Assembly: GCF_001949145.1 (NCBI RefSeq)
Contig: NW_019091367.1
Span: 1,831,154-1,887,998, forward strand
Origin: Acanthaster planci
Taxonomy: Eukaryota; Echinodermata; Asteroidea; Valvatida; Acanthasteridae
Direction: 5' to 3'
Length of the DNA: 56,845 bases
Shown here: positions 23,466 through 56,845 of the stretch, in pieces
Layout: the number at the start of each line of letters is the position of its first letter
Position numbering within the stretch: position 1 is the first letter of the stretch
Program-made: the position numbers and the translations under genes
Notes under the pieces: generated by a model
Database searches by the model: none
Seen by the model: the letters and a program-made list of their open reading frames with translations, nothing else
What the model was told of the DNA's origin: nothing

Positions 23466-25765
23466 CTATATTACACGGGAAAGGAGAATATCCTTCAAGT
23501 ACTTTTTAAAACAATGTATACTTCTGAAGTATGGTATTGGGGGTGATTTATTCCGGAGCAAAGGTCCTCGATGTCGAACTGTTTTAAGAAATATTGTAGT
23601 TCTTGCCTTTGCAATGTGAAATTTGGCTGCTGACCTTGTATTATGTGAGTGGACTTCAGTATTCCTCAGAAACAATGATTTGGTTTCAGGGGGCAGAAGA
23701 TTGTTTTCAAACATAAACATTAGGATACCCAGCTATTTGTGTAAGTTGAAAATTTATAGCGTGTTCAGTTTCTGGAATAGCGGTTCGGTATGGTCTGTAG
23801 GACCAGATTTTGTTATAACCTGCAGCGATTATTTTTTGTAATATTAATACTTTATTTATAGAGGTCAACTGGGAGTTTCCCAAACTAACAGTCCATACTG
23901 AAGATGGGGCAGAGCTACGGTATTATAAACAGAAAGTAGTACTTTTGTTGGTAATATGTATTTCAACTTGTGCAAAATCCCTAGTATACGTGAAACTGAC
24001 TCATGGATCTGCCGGTAGCGGATTTTCCAGATATCAATATAACACCAAGAGATTTGAAGGAACTTATTACTTGACATATTTTTGAATTAATAACATATAA
24101 ATCGATAATAATATTCCTACTGGTATTAGAGAAGAGCATATAACACATCTTTTTTATTGATAAAATGATTATGACTGTATAAATATTAGTATCATCTGCA
24201 AATAAAATAAAGGATATCAAACTCAAAGAATTACAGATGTCGTTGATATGAGAAAAAGAATGGGGCCTAGGATTGATCCTTGTGGGACACCACATCTGAT
24301 AGGTTTAAGAGTTGATGAGCAGTGTTTCCATTGGACAAACTGTTTTCGGTCAGAAAGTTTCAAAACCAATCCAAAGCTACTCCTCTAATGCCATATCTGT
24401 TCAGTTTTAAAAGTAAAATATTATGATCAATTGTGTTGAATACCTTGGATAGGTCCATGAACAATGTAATAGTATGAGAAGATTTTTCTAAAGAAGAGCT
24501 AATTTTATCAAGAAGGTCAACTAGAGCCATTTGGGTCTAGTAGTTTGCACGAAATCCATACTGTGACTTAGTTAAGATATTATACTTGGTTAAAAATGAA
24601 TCCACACGATTTGCTACCAGACGTTCTAAGACTTTGGAAAGACACGGTAGTATAGAAATAGGACGGTAATTGGATATAAGATGTGGTCCCCAGTTTTGAA
24701 TACAGGAATTACTTTAGCAACCTTAAAGTCATTTGGCACGATTCCGGATATGAACAATAGATTTAAAAACTTTAACAGAGGAAAAGCAATGTCATATCTA
24801 ATTTTCTTAACAAGGGGTGCACCTAAATTGTCATTTCCAGAGCTCTTTTTGGACGGTAATATACATTTTAAAAGTTCATTTGCAGATATTGAATTCATAA
24901 AAAATGAATCATTGAAGTCACTAACTATAACATCTGTCAGATTGGAACTGACTTGTGGGATCTTACAAGCAATCTCTGGACCAATATTTGTAAAGTATTT
25001 ATTAAAGTTTTCGGCAATGAGTTGTGGATCATCTAGGCTTAGGCTACACTGTTCACTTTAAATGAATCAGAACCAGATGATTTTTTTAAATTTCTATTCA
25101 GGACGTCATTTATTATTTTCCATGTATTTGCTATGTTGCCTTTTTTCCTCTCAAATGCTGCAAAGAAGCTTTTTTTTCTTAGCAGTTCGCAAAATACTTG
25201 TTAACCTGTTTCGATACTTGTCATATTTTGTTTTACCAGGGGGTCTGTAAATTAATCCTAAAACAATGTTTTTCCTCTTAGGAACTTTTTTTCGATGAAA
25301 ATAGACTCAAAATAATTTGAGACGCTACATGAATCTGGTCTAACAATATACGACAAGGATTCTTTTACATACAGCAATACACCCCCACCGGTCTGTCCTT
25401 GTCTATTCTTGTACTCATATGAGTATCCTGGGATACATAGCATTGAATCAGGGCTGGTATTGAGCCACGTTTCCGTTAAACTCGTGTTCAATCTCTTCCA
25501 AACATTACATTAATTCGGTTTTTTTTAATGCTTCTGAAATTGTTGTGGAATATCGAAAATGGATTTCTTTCCATTTCATCAACTTTTGTTTTCAACTGCC
25601 TTTCAGAAAGGTATTTGGTTCCACATGCGTTATGAGAAATTCCGCTGGAATCCATTAGGTCTGGAGAATCAAGACGGTCATTGAAGCGAAAAGCGGCGTC
25701 ATTCGCTGAATCAATGCTGTTGTCGTCACTTAAAGGATCAATCTTTGTGTGTGCCCCTGTCGAAA
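23466..25765 (-). mobile_element. Decayed non-LTR retrotransposon (APE endonuclease + reverse transcriptase)
   Basis: Read on the - strand, conserved pieces of a LINE-type ORF2 appear in the right order but in shifting frames. Endonuclease start (about 25620-25540, with HNNFRSI) and a later endonuclease block (25491-25258, LTETWLN and GGGVLLYVKE). LGLIYRPPG near 25240. Linker with KYRNRLT. RT blocks: VAKVIPVFKTGD near 24720, MDLSKVFNTIDHN near 24440-24400, FILFADDTNIYT near 24210-24175, and LPHLQYGLLVW near 23890. C-terminal domain ending at 23466 (NTRSAAKFH, ILLSRVI). The FADD catalytic motif is intact, but stops and frameshifts show it is dead. IYRPPG joins almost directly to the post-endonuclease linker, so much of the endonuclease C-terminus is deleted. 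The layout suggests the CR1/Jockey group. The 5' end is uncertain. Confidence 0.88.
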
Positions 25766-27286
25766 TGGGTTAGTGATATGGTTCACTGATTGAGAACAAA
25801 GGTTTCGAAGTTAAGAGGAACACTAGCTGAGTGTGGCTCATATACCTGTATCGCACACCATGAAAATGGCATCTGCCATGACAGACAAGCCATTGGCAGC
25901 TAGTACGTGTACACGTATGACATGGTACTGACATAATACAGTAAACATGTGTGCATAATGAAAGTAAGTTAAAGGGTATTGTATTTCTAGAATTATAACT
26001 TACAAATATAGAGATTTGCATTCCAGTTGTGGTCGTTTGTTACCTATAACTATCTGCCTGTTAATATATGTAGTGATTTTGATTTAGAGCAGGGAGTCTC
26101 AAAGCTGAATTACTAGGAGAAGATACACCTGGGAGCTAGGAGATTGTTTGCTTCTCCAAGTCAGAGGGTCTTGAACATACCACTGTGGAGTTTGTAGATG
26201 ACGGCAGGGACAGACATGGGAATGTAGGCGAATTGGGATATTTTGAGGAGCCCAAGCAAATTTATGATGTTGAAGGTTTGGTATCTCTTAATTTCTACTA
26301 GTCAGTGATGTTCTGAGACTAGATCCAAGAGAGATGTTCTTTGCTTTTACATTTAACTTAAGACTCAAAATTTGTTCTCGGAAAATTTCTAGAAAAGAAA
26401 TTTTTGCCAGATTTCTGATTGGTAATTTGACATTTGTTAACGTTTTGCCACAAATCACGGCAGCGTGGAAAAAAATCAACCGGGCGATATGTCACTCACT
26501 GTGAGTGATCCCAAATACCTTTTTTCATACTAAGTAGTCATAGAAAATTTTGCATCTAATGTCTGTTTAATCAAAAAGACTTTCAAAGTTGCGTTTCATT
26601 GGAACTGGCCAAACTGAACGCATAATTATTGTTTCCTTGTTTTGGATCACACATTAAGTGCATGAACGCAATATACATGTACATGTATATGTACGTTGCG
26701 AACTCATCTTAATACGAACGTTGCAGAAATATCAATGTACGTGACGTAATGGGTTTGTCAACTGTGCGGCACGAGGGAATATCCTTGATGGCTCGCGCTG
26801 TGCAGCTGAAAAGGTCGAGTGGAAATGTACAGCAGAAAATATAAGCTTTCTACAATGGTTCTGGATGAAAATGGATTTGCAGTTCGCGTGGTTACTTTCC
26901 GGATCTGGAACTGGGAAAACTAGTCGAGTTCATTCACAACTTCTTCCTTTGATTATGCACAGTAGAATAAGTAGCAACGGTGGCATCCATTGATCCATGG
27001 TAGTGCACAGTATTGCAACTAAGGTTTAATTTAAGAGTATCGGACTATTTACTTTCGGGCAAGGCACACGCGTGAAGTTTAACAACTGACCACGGGGTGG
27101 AAGTTCCGTGGTCAGACGGACTGACCGTCGCGGGAGTGGACCGCAAAAGTTCCGCCAGCCACACACACAGCCAGCTATGAGTGCCGAACCAACATGGGGC
27201 TACTCCCTCGAACCGCACAACACTTTTGCCCATTATATGCATCAGAGCGCACAACAATTTGTAGTCAGTGTCGCACATACACCAGG
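25766..27286. other. Intergenic DNA, nothing coding recognised
   Basis: The only structure noticed is a palindromic ACATGTACATGTATATGT stretch near 26670-26705, flanked by GCAATATAC/GTACGTTGC half-arms. The sequence could include the degraded 5' part of the retrotransposon. Confidence 0.4.
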
Positions 27287-27455
27287 CAAGATATGGGACG
27301 GAGGGGTATCCCCCCCACCTGTCCAAACCCTATACACGCTCCAGAGTATCGTTACCTAACACATCCCACAGAAGTCTGTAAAGAATTCCTGAGATTTCAA
27401 TCAAACAATGACCAACACAAAGGCGGGGGGGGGTTCTCTCCGTCCCATATCTTGC
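27287..27455. repeat. Inverted repeat with GCAAGATATGGGACGGAG arms
   Basis: The left arm at 27287-27304 is matched exactly by its reverse complement at 27438-27455. Poly-C and poly-G runs extend the pairing inward. The interior is about 130 bp. MITE-like. Confidence 0.6.
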
Positions 27456-27531
27456 TTCAAATGGTCGCACAACGAGGAGTGGCCACACAGGCCAGGTACA
27501 AAACGGCAAGTTTAGGAAACCTCGCCTTTTG

Positions 27532-27952
27532 TCCGGTTCGTAAGTGACTTCGTCACAAAGGCGGACGCGCCACGATTTGCGGGCTCCTGGGCCATTGGAC
27601 GATCGCAGAATTTTCGCCTAATTTCTGGTTCCAACGCGGCGTCGATCAATATGTGCAGTGAAATATGGACGGGGCTGCGTAGCACCGTGCAGAATATTGA
27701 CAAGAATATAATATCAAATCAGCGCTCTGAAATATATGATTGCCTAGGCTAGCTTTCGGTAACTGAGTACCTTCTTCAGGGCAAGTAGATTCAGTTCTGC
27801 TTGTCCCTGAAGAAGGTACTCAGTTACCGAAAGCTCGGCAATCACATATTTCAGAGCACTGATTTGATATTATACTGTTGTCGATAATATGAGTAGTGCA
27901 TGTGCAGTGGGCGTGGTTTAAACTGAAGTGGCGTCACACTTTACGAACCGGA
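27532..27952. mobile_element. About 420-bp element with TCCGGTTCGTAA terminal inverted repeats
   Basis: TCCGGTTCGTAA at 27532-27543 is the exact reverse complement of TTACGAACCGGA at 27941-27952, and similarity continues inward (GTGACTTCGTCAC against the GGCGTCACAC side). It encloses the long inverted repeat at 27707-27874, so either the two form one foldback element or one was inserted into the other. Confidence 0.5.
27707..27874. repeat. Long inverted repeat with hammerhead-like cores in both arms
   Basis: Arms of about 70 bp run from TATAATATCAAATCAG at 27707 inward to about 27788, and from about 27800 out to GATTTGATATTATA at 27874. Each arm holds CTGAAGA, a short GGTA/TACC stem and GAAA. 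On the + strand these are CTGAAGA at 27807-27813 and GAAA at 27829-27832. The - strand arm has CTGAAGA at 27779-27773 and GAAA at 27757-27754. CUGANGA...GAAA is the catalytic core of hammerhead ribozymes, which are known in Penelope-like retroelements. No ORF of such an element is present. One extra base separates the core from stem II, so activity is uncertain. Confidence 0.55.
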
Positions 27953-28264
27953 TAGTAATGAAGAAAAACCGCAGGCGTATGTGCAACATAGAATAAACGA
28001 GTAGTTCAGAGATACGCAACACTAGTAAACAGGATAAAATTATGACAAAAATGAGACAAACAATATGACGCATTCTCGGCCAACTGACAGCTAGCTAGGA
28101 AGAATCTATTGGGGGGATTACAATCCGTCAGGCAAATAAAATTATACACATATTAATTGTGGTCGGGCCTTGCATCACAATGCTGCATTCTTCCACCGGT
28201 GCTTTCACAGCCACCTAACCATGAGAGTCCTATTTTTTCCTTGAACAAAATTTTAAAAGGAAAA

Positions 28265-28304
28265 TGCACACGGCACGCACAGGAAAGTGATAGTGCCGTG
28301 TGCA
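28265..28304. repeat. Perfect 12-bp hairpin
   Basis: TGCACACGGCAC (28265-28276) and GTGCCGTGTGCA (28293-28304) are exact reverse complements with a 16-base loop. Function unknown. Confidence 0.6.
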
Positions 28305-28759
28305 CGCGGACGTTGCACACGGAAAACTAATATGGAACGCCAGTTACCTACAAAACTGTTCTCTCAAAGGATTGAACGTACTGCAGATTGTGAACCCATC
28401 TAAGTGGAGCATAGTAAACATAATTAACAACCAAGTAAACAACTTTGGCACTTTGGAAAATCTTTTTGATGTATTTTTTTTTACATTCAACTTTTCTACT
28501 TTTTCTCCACGTTTTCCATGTTCTTGACAAGACTATCGATTTATTGGGCATAATTGACCCGTGGGTTTGACATCCTCATCCCGTTTTTATTATTTATTTA
28601 TGGAAAATAAAGGGGGTAGAAATCGATCGTGGAAAGCCACCTAGGTATACCACAAAGATAACCCTGTGTCAGAAAGTGGAAAAAATGAAGTTGTAATGCA
28701 AGTGTAATTTGAAGTACACTGAATGGATTTTACGAAGAATAGGCTTTCCATAGACACGC

Positions 28760-28902
28760 TCCAGTGATCCCAGATCATCAGGTGCGGACGGACCGGACTG
28801 GGTCGTATCCGGCCGAGATCTGAAACGGTACCGATAAGCTTGGCACAGTCAGTCCACTTTCAACGTCAAGTGCGGCTGGCGAACACGAAAGTCTTCAAAC
28901 GT
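28760..28902 (+). promoter_or_regulatory. Possible promoter/5' non-coding exon of the ABCC gene
   Basis: A GC- and CpG-richer island in AT-rich DNA that ends in a strong donor (CGT|GTAAGT, intron from 28903). The first coding exon of the ABCC gene begins at a splice acceptor (31615/31616) only six bases before its ATG, so an upstream non-coding exon must exist. This is the best candidate I see. Evidence is composition plus one splice site only. Confidence 0.3.
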
Positions 28903-31615
28903 GTAAGTAGCGCCTGGGCGCGCGCATTCTTTCGGCTTTACACATTCAGTTTGCCGTATCATTGGAGCAGTTTAAATAAATGCTCAAAACTTAACTGTTC
29001 CACCAATGATGACGATAATTTATTTCCAATGTTAACTTTAATAGCGCATTGATTAAGTTTATGTAGTTATTCGAGTAGGCCTAATTAGCATTTGTAAGTG
29101 ATTTAATTTACTGAAAAGAGCGTTTTAAATGCTGGGTATTATTATTATTATTAAGTGCTTTATAGTGCTTTAGATAAAACATTCGACTTGATTATAGAAA
29201 TAACTGACAGTCTAACGTAACCTTTTAAGTTCCAACTCGCAAATAGTATCTTTGCATCAATTCTTTTCATAATGTATAGGAGTTCCTAATAGTTTTTCCT
29301 AAGGTAGACGTAAAGAATTAAATAAAAATTCTGGTCAGTGACCAAAAAGGAAGAGCAGCAGGCTGACCAGAGACTGGGGATCGGGGGGGGGGGAGGTTCA
29401 AGGGGAGGGGGGAGGTTTAAGGGGAGGGTGGGGGGAAGCACTCATTAGCTGCAAACTGAGAAACCATTACCGGGAGGCTTCTGTTTTCCTTTTTTTTCCC
29501 CAAAAGAGGGAGGAGTATCCTCCCTGCCTCCCCTTGCAACCCTCCTGTGCGGCCCTAGCCATAAATTACTTGAATTTTCCAAATTTTGAGGGCACAGCAA
29601 ACCCGTTGTGAATTTACTGATAAAAGGACTAATTAAATTTGGACCGAGATCAACAAATGTGGATATTGATGCATTGCAGATCTGCATACAGATGTCAGAC
29701 ATACAGAATATGTGTTCTTTCAATTACTCACTTTATCCTGTGGTAAAAATACAGAAAGGATAAACAAAATCCAGACGGTTTTCAAAAAGGCAGCAGGAGC
29801 AGGACTCTCACTGGTAACTTTTTTTACTTCGCCTTACAAGCTTTGCCTCGCATTGCAAACACCATGGCAAAACAGGGACCAAATGGAAAGTGAAAAAAAG
29901 TACCTGCTGCTCTTGTGCTACTTTGCAAGAGGGTGGAGGCTTATCCAAGTAGCCTCCAGGCAGTGGATGTTCTTATCCAAACAGCCCACAGAGTGACCAT
30001 AATGTGGGGGGGGGGGGAATTGTTTTGTGTTTAGGTACTGCAAAGTGACCTCAGTCAATACCTTTGTGGCTTAAATAAAGTGGCACCGGTATGCATTCAT
30101 GCAGAGTACTTGAATCAAATATGATGCCAGCACTGAAGGGTACCCAACATGGGTGTGTGTGCACATGTGCAAGAGAAACCCTACCCCAATTTCAAGGAAA
30201 AACGAAATAGAGAAAACATGTACGGGATATCATACTTAACAAATGCATTCAATTTGTGTACTAATGTTAACCACTTCCGATCTGGCTCCTGGCTGGCTTC
30301 AGTATTTTCAAATACCAATTCCCTCACACAATACCAAAAGATTTTTCACCTTGCCTGATGAATGCACCTTGGCCTCCCCCCCCCCTCCACTCGGTCACTG
30401 ACAGAGTTTTAGGGCTTACATATGGTGTGCACAAAGGCCCTGTCAGTGACACAATACATTGGGTACGTGCACAGGTATGGAAGAGGAAATTTCCACATTA
30501 AACTAATAAGCCACTGCACTAGTGGTTTAAGACCCTCATTGACAGGAAATACAATCTCATCATCCACCGTATTTTCTGTATCAAATCACTGTGGCTGTGC
30601 CATTCATATTGGTCCCTTGTGAACCGTGATCTATGGTTGTGTTTTTGCACCCTTCAACCCAGCCATCCTGACATCAACCCTTTTCAACTCGGTCTCCTGC
30701 AGGACTCATGCAGTGCATATAGGACTTGAAAAATTGATCACTCCTCTCCTTTCTTTGTGTTGAAAACCTGAAAGCTGTTCCTGTCAATCGGTGCACGAAT
30801 TGATGGGAGTCGTCCTGGACAGTTATGTGTAGTCTTCAGTAATATTTCACTATTTATCCAAATTTAACAGTCCTCAGTCCTCAGACTGATTACTGCAGTC
30901 TTTTCCAGAACTTGCACTGTGTATACAGTCAAGCCCAAAATTATTCATATCCTTTGAAAAATGTGGCAGTTTGCCATTTTGTTAAAACATTTGAACTGGA
31001 CTCATGGTCAACGCATGCACACAAAAGCTAGAATTTCCTGTGCAAAAGCTCCTCTAAACTTTTGGTTGTCAGTTCTATCAGTGGGTCTTTCGATTGTAAA
31101 TTCTGTTACCTGAATTTGGAATGGGTAGGAGTAATTTTTGACTTAACTGAAATTTATGACATGAAAAGTTTGATTGCCCCTTTCCTTTCAGCGTGTTGAA
31201 AATCCATTAAACCAGGCTTGATGTGCCTCAACTTACGGGTAGTTTCTATAAACTGGCACTCAAACTGGTGCATTTATGCGGAAAGTTATTGGTTGATGCG
31301 TGGTTGGCATAGAGTAGGTAGTTATTGAAACTTGCCAGATGTTACACTCTTTAAAAAATGAAGCCTATGAAATTATACTCCCATAGTGAAAGGCTGATCT
31401 TTTTGAGGGCTTTAATGATATCCAAAGATTTTCTTGAATTACACTTGATTCTTTGTGGAATGAGTTTGTTGGATAATGTTTGTGGAGTGCCTACCGATAC
31501 ATGCACATGTTCATAGTGGCTTGATAAATACTGGTAGTGGTCACTCCTGAGAAGCTAAAACTTAGCTTCTCAGGATGAAGCTTAGTTGGAACTTTGATTT
31601 TGTCTTTTTCTGCAG
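28903..31615. other. Presumed 5' UTR intron with G-rich tracts and a hairpin
   Basis: Contains a short ATT run (about 29141), a G-tract-rich stretch (29380-29436, several runs of 4 to 11 G on the + strand) and a second G run near 30004. A perfect stem-loop at 31545-31575 has 14-bp arms of TCCTGAGAAGCTAA type and a 3-base loop, ending 40 bases before the splice acceptor. No coding exon was recognised. Confidence 0.4.
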
Positions 31616-31621
31616 TTCGAC

Positions 31622-55943
<24,322 letters not shown>

Positions 55944-56729
55944 GTAATATGCCCTTAATTCTGGGATTGATACATTGTGGAGTCATGTTGACCTCGTGTG
56001 AGAACACACTTGGGTAAAGACAGAGTGAAAATACATGCATTTATGCTCAAGGGAAGCTGGAATTACTTAGACAAGGCACATCCACGTCGCCAAAGATTAA
56101 AAAAAGTCTAACATACTAGTTTCACATGGGACCGCTCACTTTAAACCAAGCAACAGGGTGTTGAACCTGAATGGTGGCTCAAAGATATCGAACTGAGATA
56201 GCATGCTCTGGCCAGACGGTGATCCGGTAAGGTGACGTCCATCAGGAATTGACCAGTATGGTCGAGAGCTGCCTTGTGCTCTGTCATGGTACTGAGCAGT
56301 TATCACTCATCCGTGTAATGGGCCTGAAAGGAAAGACAGCATGCAGTGTCGGTCATCCAAATTGCTAGCCCCATTAGAAAAGCCCCGTGACTTTATAATG
56401 TTGCTGTGTTCCTAATTAGTTTCAAAAAAGGTTTGGTTTCATGGAATAAGCCTTTGGCAAAGATATAGTTAAATAATATCTGGTACACTGAGTTCTTTAA
56501 ATTTACGCAAACATAATAGTCATGGTGCATGGACTGGTTCCTTTGTGCCCTTCTTATCCATTGAAAATAGTGTATTGGTGCAAGGCGTCTCTCAAATATT
56601 AAAAAAGCAAATGCTTACCTCGAATCACGAGGCATAGCAACAGTGTCTTTAAGATGGAAAGCTTGCAGTAAACACCATGCAATATCTCTTTTTTGAGTCT
56701 GTGTGGTTCTGATAAGAACTGGAGAGGCT
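55944..56729. other. ABCC gene intron, no exon found
   Basis: Non-coding sequence after coding exon 24. Nothing was recognised before the terminal inverted repeat at 56730. Confidence 0.5.
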
Positions 56730-56845
56730 CAACGTTTCGGACAGTGTGCTCTGTCCGTCGTCAGGAGACTGAAGTCTCCTTCACCTTCAGTCTCCGTCAG
56801 GAGACGTCTCCTGACGACGGACAGAGCACACTGTCCGAAACGTTG
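56730..56845. repeat. Inverted repeat with hammerhead-like core at the window edge
   Basis: CAACGTTTCGGACAGTGTGC from 56730 is mirrored by GCACACTGTCCGAAACGTTG ending at 56845. The arms are about 45 bp, with an 11-bp insertion that forms its own small palindrome (GTCAGGAGACGTCTCCTGAC). The + strand reads CTGACGA (56811-56817), a GGACAG/CTGTCC stem, then GAAAC (56837-56841). This is the same layout as the 27.7 kb repeat with a different sequence. It is cut by the window end, so what follows is unknown. Confidence 0.6.

Overview
This is a eukaryotic (animal) genomic window. Genes are split into short exons with GT-AG introns and spread over long, AT-rich, repeat-laden non-coding DNA. Nothing looks bacterial or viral. 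Three protein genes can be assembled exon by exon with consistent reading phases. (1) RPL18A (large-subunit ribosomal protein eL20), + strand, 1966-7326, five exons, 176 aa. (2) ACAD9 (mitochondrial acyl-CoA dehydrogenase family member 9), - strand, 19425 down to 9713, fifteen coding exons, 641 aa. (3) A large ABCC-family ABC protein with a sulfonylurea-receptor (ABCC8/ABCC9) type N-terminus, + strand, 31622 to 55943, 24 coding exons (about 1304 aa). It runs off the right edge before its second nucleotide-binding domain. A SUR-type ABCC gene with compact introns and no vertebrate repeats suggests an invertebrate deuterostome, perhaps an echinoderm or hemichordate. That assignment is an inference from protein resemblance and genome style.

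Layout. 1-1938 holds a degenerate palindromic tandem repeat and the RPL18A promoter, with a pyrimidine-tract (TOP) start. RPL18A and ACAD9 converge, and their poly(A) signals are about 520 bp apart. ACAD9 starts with a mitochondrial presequence exon at 19425. From there to about 28.7 kb lies a divergent intergenic stretch that acts as a transposon graveyard. It contains a minisatellite-like repeat, several inverted-repeat (MITE-like) elements, a decayed non-LTR retrotransposon with endonuclease and reverse transcriptase remnants (about 25765-23466, - strand), and a long inverted repeat whose arms carry a hammerhead-ribozyme-like core. A possible 5' non-coding exon of the ABCC gene lies near 28.8-28.9 kb. 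The ABCC introns are themselves full of small inverted-repeat elements.

The three genes do not form a pathway. RPL18A is translation machinery. ACAD9 is a mitochondrial flavoprotein (in vertebrates also a complex I assembly factor). The ABCC gene is predicted to be a membrane regulator or transporter. The most interesting extras are: a family of four TTAA-flanked, CCCT-ended mini-elements; two unrelated foldback repeats with hammerhead-like cores (one at the right edge); an inverted repeat pair flanking the exon with the NBD1 signature motif; a GC-AG intron in the ABCC gene; and an in-frame weak-splice-site exon in the ABCC linker that could be a cassette exon.
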